A stretch of DNA of 64,000 nucleotides, from contig NZ_SJKA01000007.1 in assembly GCF_004331435.1 (NCBI RefSeq), positions 124,001 through 188,000 on the forward strand. Reading direction: 5' to 3'. Made by a program: the position numbers and the translations under genes. Of this stretch, positions 35,482 through 44,227 are shown one piece after another; within the stretch, counting starts at the first letter, position 1, and the number at the start of each line of letters is the position of its first letter. The notes beneath the pieces were generated by a model. It saw only the letters and a list, made by a program, of their open reading frames with translations, searched no databases and was not told the origin of the DNA. This DNA comes from Kribbella sindirgiensis. GTDB lineage: Bacteria; Actinomycetota; Actinomycetes; Propionibacteriales; Kribbellaceae.

Positions 35482-36685
35482 ACAGCTCGACGCCGCCCAA
35501 CTGCCCCGGCTTCAGCAACACCTCCAGACCGTCAACCCCCGGCACCGCCGAAGCAGCCCGACACCGATGCACCCCCGGCGAGATCGGCGCCGGACCACCC
35601 GCAAGCTCGAGCGCACCTACGTCAAGCTGCCGCAACACCTGCCCCGACGTATCCCCACCAGCAACAACAACTCGCCGTACGCCGACCCCCGCCGCCATCC
35701 GAACTACCTCGGCCAACGCCCCCGGCACCCACCCAAGCTTCGCAGGCGCGACCTCATTCGTGTGCACGACGACGCCACCAACACCCGCCGAAAACGCAGC
35801 CACCACCCGCTCCGCCACCTCGTCGGCGAGCGGTAGCACCGTCCACCCGGCGAGGCGGGCATGTTCGATCTGCTCGGCCGTGCGCGGCGACTGACTACCA
35901 GACACGACCAGCACCGGACCACCGGCACCCGACGTACCCGAGCCGACAACCTCACCCTCCGGCCGAAGCGCCAGCCCCAACGCCCGGGACAGCCCACCCG
36001 ACCCAATCGCAAACCGCACCTCACCCGCGGACCCGTCCCGCAGAATCACACCCCCGAGCGTCCGCAGATCCTCATCCGTCAACGCATCCAGCACCACCGC
36101 ACCAACCCCACCGGGCATAACCGTGGCGTCGGGGTAGCTGGTCAGGTGGACGGCAGCCAGGGGGAGGGAGGTTTGGTGCGAGAGGTGCCGGCGGAGATCG
36201 GACTCGTGCATGGGGGTGGAGGGGTGGGTGGACATGGTGGGTTGGCGATCGAGGCGGTGGATGGTGCCGGCTTCGGCGGCGAAGTGGTGGCTGAAGACTG
36301 TGTACCGACCGAGCTCCGGTTGCGCGACGAGAATCGGGACAACCGCCGGCCCGCAGACCTCACGACCGATCTCCAGCGCTCGTCCGATACTTCCGCGGGT
36401 AGGGGAGGAGTCCGCGGTCGAACAGACCTTGTACTGCAGCACCCGCGGCCCAAGCTCCCGCAACGCCTCCAGCACCGGTCGGACCTCGACCTCCTGCTCG
36501 TCCGGCGGCAGCGACCGTGCGATCCCCGCGACCCCGATCACGTCGTACCGCACGGCCAGCTCCCGCAACTCAGATGCCGACAGCAACGTCACGAGCAACA
36601 CCGCCCGCAACCCAACCCGCGCAAACTGCACCATCGCATCCGTCGACCCCGTGAAGTCGTCCCCGTAAAACGCCGCCTCAACCAT
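35453..36685 (-). CDS. DUF1537 (four-carbon acid sugar kinase family) protein
   Basis: 410 residues. The N-terminal domain opens with the family motif FYGDDFTGSTDAM, which binds the acid-sugar substrate. The C-terminal nucleotide-binding part contains VLVVSGSQSPRTAEQI and VVVAGGDTSGQVLR. Characterised members phosphorylate threonate/erythronate-type acids, and one subgroup phosphorylates 3-oxo-isoapionate in apionate catabolism. It follows the RuBisCO-like gene by 2 bp (ATG 36685 with GGAG in the end of that gene), the pairing known from apionate pathways. The substrate is inferred from this pairing and the nearby GH140-like gene. Confidence 0.8.
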   Translation of the reverse strand: MVEAAFYGDDFTGSTDAMVQFARVGLRAVLLVTLLSASELRELAVRYDVIGVAGIARSLPPDEQEVEVRPVLEALRELGPRVLQYKVCSTADSSPTRGSIGRALEIGREVCGPAVVPILVAQPELGRYTVFSHHFAAEAGTIHRLDRQPTMSTHPSTPMHESDLRRHLSHQTSLPLAAVHLTSYPDATVMPGGVGAVVLDALTDEDLRTLGGVILRDGSAGEVRFAIGSGGLSRALGLALRPEGEVVGSGTSGAGGPVLVVSGSQSPRTAEQIEHARLAGWTVLPLADEVAERVVAAFSAGVGGVVVHTNEVAPAKLGWVPGALAEVVRMAAGVGVRRVVVAGGDTSGQVLRQLDVGALELAGGPAPISPGVHRCRAASAVPGVDGLEVLLKPGQLGGVELFTEFQRWSG

Positions 36686-36687
36686 GC

Positions 36688-37971
36688 CTACTCCCCGGGC
36701 GTGCCGGCGTACGGTGAGCCGAACCTGTCCAGCGCTTCTTGTAGTGCGGGGACTTGCGCAGCAGCTGCGTCCAGGGTTGTGCCGGAGGTTGCTGCGGACC
36801 AGGCGGCTCGCATTGCCGTCACGCCCGCGCTTGGGCCGCTCGGGTGGCCGTGGATGCCGCCGCCGGCGAGAACGAGGAGATCAGTGGTGTTGGTGCGCCG
36901 GTAGGTCTCCGGGGCCAGCCCAGGCGTCTGTCCGGACGACAACACCGGCAGCGTTTCGTACCCGCCCAGGAGCGGCGTACGTACGGCGGTAATGGACCGC
37001 AGCACCTCCTCATCGGTCTCGTAGAACTTGTTGGACAGCCCGTTGGTATGCAGGTGATCCGCCCCGGCCAGGCGGGCGAGTTTGGACCAGGCGACGTAGT
37101 CGATGCCGAGCTGCGGCGCACGGGTGTACACACCGGTCATCGCGCGATGACCGTGGATCGGCAGGACGCACCGCGCCCGCAGCCAGGCGAGCGCGCTGAA
37201 GCCGACGAGGTTCACACACACCATCACGCAGGTGCCGCCGGCCGCGTGGACCAGGTCGTGGTTGGCGGCCATCCGGTCGAGGTCGTCGGTGATGTTGAAC
37301 GCGTACATGGGGCGCCGGCCGGTGCGGGCGGCGACTTTGCCGAGCTCTTCGGTGACGACCGCGACCCGCTCGGCGAGTGGCGAATGCGGCGGACTGCCCA
37401 TCAGTTCGTCGTCCTTGATGAAGTCGATCCCCGCCTCGGCGAGCTCGCGTACGACGAGACGAAGCTCGTCGGGAGGCAGCCCGATACTCGGTTTCACGAT
37501 CGTGCCGAGCAGGACGCCGTCCGGCCGGTCGAGCAGCTCGCGAGTGCCGCGAACGCCGTACTGCGGACCGGGGTAACGCTCGGCGAACGGCGCCGGGAGG
37601 TCGAGGTCGAGGAGCCGGATGCCGGCGAGTTGCCGCAGCTCGAACAAGTTGCCGGCCACCGCGGCGAGCAGGTTGGGCAGCGACGGCCCGAAATTGTCGA
37701 GGCCGAACGCGATCCGCACCCGAGCGCTCCGCTTCCCGGCACCCCGCGAGGCGTCGTGGGTGCTGCCGGGGAGATCGGCGTTGCCGGTGGGCGGGAGTTG
37801 TTCGACCGAGAGGACGCGAGCGGCGAACCGTTCGCGGAGCTCGGGGGTCTCCCGGGCGACGGCCGTGAAGGTGCCTGTCGACTGCTCACCGGCGATGGCT
37901 TCGGCGGCCTGCTCGAGCGGGAGGTACGTCTCGACCAGGTACGTCGCGACGACCTCTGAGGATGTTGTCAC
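36688..37971 (-). CDS. RuBisCO-like protein (RLP), possible 3-oxo-isoapionate-phosphate enzyme
   Basis: 427 residues, a RuBisCO large-subunit-fold protein that is not a carbon-fixing RuBisCO. The active-site set of a working family member is retained: Lys160 in GTIVKPSIGL, the carbamylation motif DFIKDDE with Lys186, Asp188 and Glu189, and a loop-6-like Lys in NGLSNKFYE. Start GTG 37971 is chosen for its AAGGAGAG ribosome site; ATG 38022 has none. RLPs next to DUF1537 kinases act as transcarboxylase/hydrolase or decarboxylase on 3-oxo-isoapionate 4-phosphate. The alternative, an enolase-type RLP of methionine salvage, fits the context poorly. First gene of a two-gene operon. Confidence 0.82.
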   Translation of the reverse strand: MTTSSEVVATYLVETYLPLEQAAEAIAGEQSTGTFTAVARETPELRERFAARVLSVEQLPPTGNADLPGSTHDASRGAGKRSARVRIAFGLDNFGPSLPNLLAAVAGNLFELRQLAGIRLLDLDLPAPFAERYPGPQYGVRGTRELLDRPDGVLLGTIVKPSIGLPPDELRLVVRELAEAGIDFIKDDELMGSPPHSPLAERVAVVTEELGKVAARTGRRPMYAFNITDDLDRMAANHDLVHAAGGTCVMVCVNLVGFSALAWLRARCVLPIHGHRAMTGVYTRAPQLGIDYVAWSKLARLAGADHLHTNGLSNKFYETDEEVLRSITAVRTPLLGGYETLPVLSSGQTPGLAPETYRRTNTTDLLVLAGGGIHGHPSGPSAGVTAMRAAWSAATSGTTLDAAAAQVPALQEALDRFGSPYAGTPGE

Positions 37972-38077
37972 CGGAACTCTCCTTTGCTCGGGGTCCGACA
38001 AGTCTCCGCCAGTAAACCTCAAGAAAACAAGGCGGATCGGCCAGCCTGTGGATAGCCGGTTGACTTCGCAGTCGGAG

Positions 38078-38095
38078 GAGGCAAAGGTTTACCTC
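38078..38095. promoter_or_regulatory. LacI-type operator, type B (GAGGCAAAGGTTTACCTC), abutting a start codon
   Basis: An 18-bp near-palindrome ends directly at ATG 38096. Related sequences lie upstream of LacI-B (45746-45758) and upstream of GH28/LacI-A (54170-54183). The position between the divergent RLP/kinase and GH127-like/GH78 operons would allow control of both. A TTGACT at 38060-38065 could be a -35, but no good -10 follows. Confidence 0.6.
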
Positions 38096-39808
38096 ATGGC
38101 GACGATCCCTGCGACCCTGCTGCTCGAGGACCGGGCCGCGCTGGCGATGAACGCGGTGACCGGCCTGGCCGACGACGACCTGGACGGCATCCCGTTCTTC
38201 AGTGCGAACCTGCTGGCCCGTCCTGCCCGCATGGACCACGGAGACTGGGACTACGGCTCCAGTCACGGACGGCTCACCGACGCGATCCTGCTGACCCGCC
38301 AGATGACCGGCGGCAAGGACTGGGACCCGCGCTGGGACACGATCGCCGACCGCTACCGGCAGCGGCTGTTCGCACTGCTCGCCGACGACGGCCTCACCTA
38401 CCGCCAGACGCACCCCAAAGGCCACTGGCTGCCGAATGCCAACCTGATCGACCAGCGCGCCACGCTGCTCGCCATGACGACCGCGGTGGTCGCCGCCGAC
38501 GATCCACAGGCCCAGCGTGCCGCGGACCGCCAGGTGGCCGCGCTGAAACGGATCGCGATCAAGGAGCGCGACGTCTGGTTCTACCCGGCATCGGAGTACA
38601 CGACAGCCGGCTGGCCGTCGTCGAACGCGATCGACCTGCACCTCGCGCCCGACCCCGCCTCGTTCTCCGGCCGCCTGATCATGCCGCTGCTGCGCTACCA
38701 CCAGGCGACCGGTAACACCGACGCACTGGAGCTGTGCGAGTGGTTCGCCCGGCTGATCGTCGAGAAGAGCGGTGTCTTCAACGCCGACGGGAGCTTCAAC
38801 CCGGCCCGTGCGTACCGCAGCGGTCACTTCCACACGCGAGTCGGGACACTGGAGGGACTGGCCCGGCTGGCGCGGCACACCGGTGACCACGGGCTGACCC
38901 AGTTCGTGCGTCGCAGCTACGACTGGGTGCTCGGCGAAGCGACCCGGTTCGGCTGGACGCCTGGTGACCTTGCCGATCAACAGTACGAGCACGAGACCTG
39001 TTCACTCGTCGACCTCATCGGCCTGGGGACGACGCTGGCGGGCAACGGCCTCACGGAGTACTGGGCGGTCGTCGAGCGCTTCGTTCGTAACCACCTGGCC
39101 GCGTCGCAGCTGCAGGACGTCAGCTGGGTGGAGTCCGCACCGGACCGCTCGCAGGACGAGCCCGGTTGGCGGACGTACGTCGACGTGGGCGAGCGCGTCC
39201 TCGGCGCCTTCTGCGGGTACGGTGCTCCGAACGACTACGTGTCCGACGTACCGCTGGGGCGCGGCCACACCAATGACGTCCAGGCGTGCTGTGTCGGTTC
39301 TGGCGTCCGTGGACTGTTCTGGGCGTGGAACAGCATCGTCACCGGTGACCACCGGGTGACCCGAGTCAACCTGCTGCTCACGCGCGGCCACCACGCGGTC
39401 GACGTCATCAGCCACCTGCCGGTCGAGGGCAAGGTCGAGCTGCACGTCAACGAGCCGATGGACGAGCTCCGCGTGCGCATCCCCGACTGGGCTGGGTACG
39501 CGCGGCTGAGGTTGCAGCGTGGGGCCGACGAGTGGACCGGCGCCGAGCGGATCTGGGCGCCGGACGGGTACCTGTCGATTCCGAAGCCGCAGCCGGGGGA
39601 GCGCATCACGGTGACGTTCCCGATGGTCGAGCAGACCACCACAGAGCTTGCGGCCGGCAACGAGTTCCGGACCACCTGGCGCGGCGACGACGTCATCGCG
39701 ATCGACCCGCCCGGCACGTCCCGCCCGATGTACGGCGACCGCCCGGAGCACGCCGGCGGCCTCCGCGAGTACGACCTCCACCGACCCGAGACGGAGTGGT
39801 CCTGGTGA
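38096..39808 (+). CDS. GH127-like (DUF1680-related) six-hairpin glycosidase
   Basis: 570 residues, no signal peptide. The helical barrel includes DQQYEHETCSLVDLIGLG and NDVQACCVGSGVRGLFWAWN, followed by a beta-domain with LRVRIPDWAGYARLRLQ. The Glu-x-Cys (Glu300, Cys302) and Cys398-Cys399 pair match the spacing logic of the GH127 zinc/thiolate centre, though the CCPPN context is changed to CCVGSG. It is therefore probably an arabinofuranosidase-superfamily enzyme of unassigned substrate, perhaps acting on rhamnogalacturonan II. There is no close Shine-Dalgarno: GGAGGAG lies about 15 bases up and the operator fills the gap. The 3' end overlaps the GH78 gene (GTGA). Confidence 0.7.
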   Translation: MATIPATLLLEDRAALAMNAVTGLADDDLDGIPFFSANLLARPARMDHGDWDYGSSHGRLTDAILLTRQMTGGKDWDPRWDTIADRYRQRLFALLADDGLTYRQTHPKGHWLPNANLIDQRATLLAMTTAVVAADDPQAQRAADRQVAALKRIAIKERDVWFYPASEYTTAGWPSSNAIDLHLAPDPASFSGRLIMPLLRYHQATGNTDALELCEWFARLIVEKSGVFNADGSFNPARAYRSGHFHTRVGTLEGLARLARHTGDHGLTQFVRRSYDWVLGEATRFGWTPGDLADQQYEHETCSLVDLIGLGTTLAGNGLTEYWAVVERFVRNHLAASQLQDVSWVESAPDRSQDEPGWRTYVDVGERVLGAFCGYGAPNDYVSDVPLGRGHTNDVQACCVGSGVRGLFWAWNSIVTGDHRVTRVNLLLTRGHHAVDVISHLPVEGKVELHVNEPMDELRVRIPDWAGYARLRLQRGADEWTGAERIWAPDGYLSIPKPQPGERITVTFPMVEQTTTELAAGNEFRTTWRGDDVIAIDPPGTSRPMYGDRPEHAGGLREYDLHRPETEWSW

Positions 39809-42528
39809 AAACTGAATGGGTGCTGCCCGAGCTGCCGAGTGCGGCAGAGCTGTCAGGGCTGACGGCGTACGACCTGCGCTGTGAGCACCGTGTCGATCCG
39901 CTCGGGATCGGTACGGCGCGACCGCGGCTGAGCTGGCGACTGACGTCGCCGACTCGCGGCGATCGACAGGACGCGTTCCGGGTGCAGATGCTGCGTGACG
40001 GCGTACAGGTGTGGGACAGCGGATGGCGGAGTGAGTCGGCCACCTACGTCGACCACGGTGGTGCTCCGCTGACGTCGCAGACCGACCATGTTTGGCAGCT
40101 CTCGGTGCGGGATGCAGCCGGTGAGGTGTCGTCAGCGGAGGCGACCTTTGCGACCGGCCTCTTCCACCAGGACGAGTGGGAAGCGCACTGGATCGAGCAC
40201 GACTACGAGACCGATCCGTACTTCGAGCCGCCGGTGGACCGCGCGGAGCCGCGGACGGTGCGGCAGGCAACCATCGCGCCGCCGCGCCATTACCGGCGCT
40301 CGTTCGAGCTGACCCAGCCGGTCACCAGAGCGCGGGTCTACGTGACGGCTCACGGTCTCTATCAGTTCAGCGCCAACGGTCAGCGGATCGGCAACGACGA
40401 GCTGACGCCGGGCTGGACGGACTATCGGGAGCGCGTCGCCTATCAGACGTACGACGTGACCGACGTGCTGCACGAGGGCGAGAACGTGATCGGCGCCGTC
40501 CTCGGTGAGGGCTGGTGGTCCGGGTACGTCGGATGGGACACGCGAAGCCACGCGCACCACTACGGCAAGAAACCGCAGCTGCTCGCGCAACTCGTCGTCG
40601 ATCACCCGGACGGCTCGCGGACCGTGGTCGCGACTGACGGCCGCTGGGTGGAGCACGTCGGGCCGATCAGGTTCGCCGACCTGCTGATGGGCGAGTCGTA
40701 CGACGCCAGGCACGAGCTCGGCGCGTGGTCCAGCCCGGGGTACGACGCCGGCGACTGGGCGCCTGCTGGTGACCTCGGCGGTGACGTGTCGACGCTCATC
40801 GCGGCGACGACGGACCCGGTGCGGGTGACCGAGGACGTGCCGGCGACCGCGGTCACCGCGCTCGCGCCAGGACGTTTCATCGTCGACCTCGGGCAGAACC
40901 TCGCCGGCCGCGTGCGCCTGCGGGTGCGCGGCGCCCAGGCCGGGGACCGGATTCGGCTGCGGCACGGCGAGATGCTGCAGGCGGACGGCGAGTTGTACAC
41001 GGCCAACCTCCGCACCGCCGACGCCACCGACTACTTCGTCAGCGCCGGCGCGGGCGAGGAGTTCTTCGAGCCGATCTTCACCGTGCACGGCTTCCGGTAC
41101 GTCGAGGTCGACGGCTACCCGGGTGAGCTGACCACGGCGGACGTCACCGGGCGGGCGCTGCATTCGGACACGCCGGTCGCGGGGCGGTTCGAGTGTTCGG
41201 ACCCGGGCGTCAACCAGCTGCTCAGCAACATCCGGTGGGGGCAGCGCGGCAACTTCGTCAGCGTGCCGACGGACTGCCCGCAGCGCGACGAGCGGCTCGG
41301 GTGGACGGCGGACGCGCAGATCTTCCTGCCCACCGCGGCGTACCAGGCCGACGTGCTGACGTTCTTCGAGAACTGGTTCGCGGATCTCGCGGTCGCGCAG
41401 ACCGACGAAGGCGCGATCCCCGATGTGATTCCCCACGTCATCACCGGCCGGCACGGCACACCGGCCTGGGCGGACGCGGCGACGATCGTGCCGTGGACCC
41501 TGTACCGGATCTACGGCGACGAGCGCGTCCTGCGGACCGCGTGGCCGGTGATGCGACGCTGGGTCGACTACGTGCACCGCGCCAACCCTGACCTGATCTG
41601 GCGGAAGCGGACGAGCGGTCACTACGGCGACTGGCTGCAGGTCGGCGTACAGACCGATCGGGACGTTCTCGCGACCGCGTACTTCGCACGGAGCGTGGAG
41701 TTCACGGCGGCAGCCGCCCAGGTGCTGGGGCTGGCCGACGAAGCAGCGGCGTACGGCGAACTGCGGGACAAGATCGCGGCGGCGTTCGTGGCGGAGTTCG
41801 TCGATGCCGAGGGCAAGGTTCGCGGCGAGACCCAGACCGGGTACCTGTTGCCGTTGGCGTTCGGGTTGCTGCCGGAGCAGACCGAGCAGGCGGCGGTGAA
41901 GCATCTGGTCGCGGATCTCGAGCTGCGCGGGCGATCGCTGACGACCGGGTTCGCCGGAGTCGCGCTGCTGTGCCCGATCCTGACGAAGTACGGGTACGCC
42001 GAGCTGGCGTACGACCTGCTGCACGACGATCGGTACCCCTCGTGGGGGTACTCGATCAAACACGGCGCGACGACGATCTGGGAGCGCTGGGACGGGTGGA
42101 CCGAGGAGAACGGGTTCGGGCCGGTCGCGATGAACTCGTTCAACCACTACTCACTCGGCTCGGTCGGCGAATGGCTGTACGGCGATGTCGCCGGCATCAG
42201 CCAGTCACCCGAGTCCGTCGGCTTCCGGGACCTCGTCATCAAACCCAGCCCCGGCGGCCGCCTGAACTGGGCCGAGGCGTCGTACGACACCCCGACCGGC
42301 CGAGTCACCACCCGCTGGCAACAGTCCGACGGCACCCTGACCCTCGACGTCACCATCCCACCCGGCGCCACCGCCACCATCCACATCCCCACCACAAACC
42401 CCAACGCCACCAAGGAATCCGGCCACCCCCTGTCCCAGTCGAAGGACGTCACCCTCCTCGACCCCACCCCCGACACCACCATCTGCCGAATCTCATCCGG
42501 CACCTACCACTTCACCACCCCCGCCTAA
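39805..42528 (+). CDS. GH78 alpha-L-rhamnosidase
   Basis: 907 residues, cytosolic. Domains: N-terminal fibronectin-like domain (YDLRCEHRVDPLGIGTARPR), rhamnose-binding beta-sandwich (about 150-340, RVYVTAHGLYQFSANGQRIG), the conserved-domain sandwich, (alpha/alpha)6 catalytic barrel with TDCPQRDERLGWTADAQIF (about 488-506, containing the acid) and the distal Glu region WERWDGWTEENGF (about 759-771), then a C-terminal sandwich. It releases alpha-L-rhamnose from rhamnogalacturonan or related oligosaccharides. GTG 39805 overlaps the previous stop. Confidence 0.92.
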   Translation: MKTEWVLPELPSAAELSGLTAYDLRCEHRVDPLGIGTARPRLSWRLTSPTRGDRQDAFRVQMLRDGVQVWDSGWRSESATYVDHGGAPLTSQTDHVWQLSVRDAAGEVSSAEATFATGLFHQDEWEAHWIEHDYETDPYFEPPVDRAEPRTVRQATIAPPRHYRRSFELTQPVTRARVYVTAHGLYQFSANGQRIGNDELTPGWTDYRERVAYQTYDVTDVLHEGENVIGAVLGEGWWSGYVGWDTRSHAHHYGKKPQLLAQLVVDHPDGSRTVVATDGRWVEHVGPIRFADLLMGESYDARHELGAWSSPGYDAGDWAPAGDLGGDVSTLIAATTDPVRVTEDVPATAVTALAPGRFIVDLGQNLAGRVRLRVRGAQAGDRIRLRHGEMLQADGELYTANLRTADATDYFVSAGAGEEFFEPIFTVHGFRYVEVDGYPGELTTADVTGRALHSDTPVAGRFECSDPGVNQLLSNIRWGQRGNFVSVPTDCPQRDERLGWTADAQIFLPTAAYQADVLTFFENWFADLAVAQTDEGAIPDVIPHVITGRHGTPAWADAATIVPWTLYRIYGDERVLRTAWPVMRRWVDYVHRANPDLIWRKRTSGHYGDWLQVGVQTDRDVLATAYFARSVEFTAAAAQVLGLADEAAAYGELRDKIAAAFVAEFVDAEGKVRGETQTGYLLPLAFGLLPEQTEQAAVKHLVADLELRGRSLTTGFAGVALLCPILTKYGYAELAYDLLHDDRYPSWGYSIKHGATTIWERWDGWTEENGFGPVAMNSFNHYSLGSVGEWLYGDVAGISQSPESVGFRDLVIKPSPGGRLNWAEASYDTPTGRVTTRWQQSDGTLTLDVTIPPGATATIHIPTTNPNATKESGHPLSQSKDVTLLDPTPDTTICRISSGTYHFTTPA

Positions 42529-42715
42529 CCACCGCCACGCACCACACCACCCACCCCCACCTGCGCCGCATGTCCAGCCGACGCGCCCAGACAGCCCCAG
42601 CGGAACGCGCTCACGTTCCAGTTCCCGTCGTCGCCGGCGTCCCTTGGGACGCGGGCGATCACCACCGGGTTGTCCGTCGTTGGTGTCACGTTGAAGTCCT
42701 GGCCGCGCCGCCGGA
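42525..42715 (-). other. Possible residual 3' coding fragment downstream of the MFS gene
   Basis: On the minus strand, one frame shifted from the end of the MFS gene, an open stretch reads FNVTPTTDNPVVIARVPRD and continues with NWNVSAFRWG before a stop at 42525. Its amino-acid texture resembles the C-terminus of a real protein more than chance antisense. No start or upstream part survives. It could be the tail of a gene displaced when the MFS/ArsR pair arrived, or coincidence. Confidence 0.2.
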
Positions 42716-44149
42716 GGACGTTTCGCGTTGCGCGTCGGCCGCGGACGCCGCCGCGGTCCGGATCAGGACCGTGACCAAGGCGGTCATCGCGAGAATGATG
42801 CAGAGCGCTAGCCAAGCGGCCAGTTCGGCGGCGGAAGCGTAGGCGGCTGGGCCTGGGTGGTCGCCGAGTTTGGTGAAGAAGATGGCACCCAGGGCGGCCA
42901 CGCCGGTCACGCTGGCGAACTGTTGCGTGGTGGAGAGCATGCCCGAGGCGATACCAGCCTGGGCGGGTTTGACGCCGGCCATCGGAGCACCGATCAGGGA
43001 CGGCAGGATGAGGCCGTTGCCGATGCCCATCAGGGCGGTGGAGACCAGCAGCACGGCCTGGGAGATCCCGCTGCCCTGGACCTGTAGGCCGACCGCAGCG
43101 ATCAGCACGCTGACCGCGGTGACCAGCGAGCCGATGGTCAGCACCCGCAGACCGTACCTGGCGACCAGGCCCTTACCGGACAGCGAGGCGACCATCGCGA
43201 GAACTGCGGTGGGCGCGAAGATCAGGCCCGCATGCAGTGCGCTGAACTGGAGCCCAGACTGCAACAGCAGACTGAGGCAGAACACGTAGCTGGTGAAGAA
43301 GGCCATGAACGCCGCATTGATGGCAAGCCCAGCGTTGAAGACTTTGCTGCGGAACAGCGTCAGGTCCAGCAGCGGCTGTCCGCCGGTCCGCGCTATGCGA
43401 CGTTCCCACAGCAGGGCGGCGGTCATGGCCGGGACCGATGCCACGAGCATCGCCCAGGCCCATATCGGCCAGCCGGTCTGGCGGCCCAGGACCAGCGGCA
43501 CCAGCGCCAGCGCGAGAGACCCGGAAATGCCGAGGACGCCCAGGCCGTCCAGGCTCGGCCGCCGTCCCGACGTGGTGCTGGGCAGCAGGCGCAATGCGAA
43601 GGCGAGGACGACGACGCCGACTGGAACATTGACGAAGAAGATCACCCGCCAGCCCAAGCCGAACAGGTTGGACACCAGCAGCAGCCCGCCCACGACCTGG
43701 CCGCAAATGCCGCTCAGACCGCCGGTCACGCCAAACCAGGCGAGCGCGCGAGGGCGCTGCTCAGGCGCGAACGTGGCGGTGATCAGCGCGAGCACCTGCG
43801 GCACCATGCCGGCCGCTGTCAGGCCCTGCAGCATCCTGAAGATCACCAGCTCGGTGGGGTTCTGCGCGAGGCCGCACAGCACGGAGGCGACGGTGAAGCT
43901 CGTCATGCCGAGCAGGAACATGCGCCGGTAGCCGAACAGATCGCCCAAGCGCCCGCCGAGCACGAGTCCGGCCGCGTACGTGAAGACGTAGCCGCCCACG
44001 ACCAGCTCCAGGGCCGCCTCACCGGCGCCGAGGTTCGCCTGGAGCGACGGGATCGTCACGTTCACGACATTGCCGTCGAAGCCGTACATGAAGAAGGCGG
44101 CCAGGACTACCGGCAGCATCAGCCATCGTCGGTCGTCGGTGCTGCTCAT
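42686..44149 (-). CDS. MFS transporter, DHA2/EmrB-QacA type (14 TM)
   Basis: 487 residues. A hydrophobic protein beginning RWLMLPVVLAAFFMYGFDGNVVNVTIPSLQANLG, with motif A GGRLGDLFGYRRMFLLG and the antiporter-type motif C region FGVTGGLSGICGQVVGGLL. Family members are proton-driven drug or metabolite exporters. ATG 44149 is chosen for GGGGAG seven bases upstream and for its fit with the promoter; the ORF extends a further 38 codons through the operator repeats. It is controlled by the divergent ArsR-type gene. It has no evident pectin role and is probably an exporter for an inhibitor or dedicated compound. Confidence 0.87.
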   Translation of the reverse strand: MSSTDDRRWLMLPVVLAAFFMYGFDGNVVNVTIPSLQANLGAGEAALELVVGGYVFTYAAGLVLGGRLGDLFGYRRMFLLGMTSFTVASVLCGLAQNPTELVIFRMLQGLTAAGMVPQVLALITATFAPEQRPRALAWFGVTGGLSGICGQVVGGLLLVSNLFGLGWRVIFFVNVPVGVVVLAFALRLLPSTTSGRRPSLDGLGVLGISGSLALALVPLVLGRQTGWPIWAWAMLVASVPAMTAALLWERRIARTGGQPLLDLTLFRSKVFNAGLAINAAFMAFFTSYVFCLSLLLQSGLQFSALHAGLIFAPTAVLAMVASLSGKGLVARYGLRVLTIGSLVTAVSVLIAAVGLQVQGSGISQAVLLVSTALMGIGNGLILPSLIGAPMAGVKPAQAGIASGMLSTTQQFASVTGVAALGAIFFTKLGDHPGPAAYASAAELAAWLALCIILAMTALVTVLIRTAAASAADAQRETSSGGAARTST

Positions 44150-44159
44150 CCCACTCCCC

Positions 44160-44198
44160 AGTATGTCGAAAATCATCGAACGTCGAAAGTCATCGAAC
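44160..44198 (-). promoter_or_regulatory. MFS promoter overlapped by tandem operator repeats
   Basis: Two abutting 17-bp repeats with one mismatch, GTCGAAAATCATCGAAC (44165-44181) and GTCGAAAGTCATCGAAC (44182-44198), each contain a TCGA...TCGA inverted pair. On the minus strand they cover a TTTCGA -35 (44183-44188) and a CATACT -10 (44160-44165) spaced by 17 bp. A repressor bound to the repeats would block the MFS promoter. Confidence 0.6.
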
Positions 44199-44227
44199 AG
44201 TATCACGGGATTCGACATTGACCTATC

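Noticed and set aside
36688-37971. Genuine carbon-fixing RuBisCO
   Set aside because: There is no small subunit or phosphoribulokinase, the sequence is shorter and divergent, and the partner is a DUF1537 kinase, which indicates an RLP.
42525-42815. A 96-codon minus-strand gene after the MFS gene
   Set aside because: Its first half overlaps the MFS coding end in another frame and it has no ribosome site. Only the last part is kept as a possible remnant.
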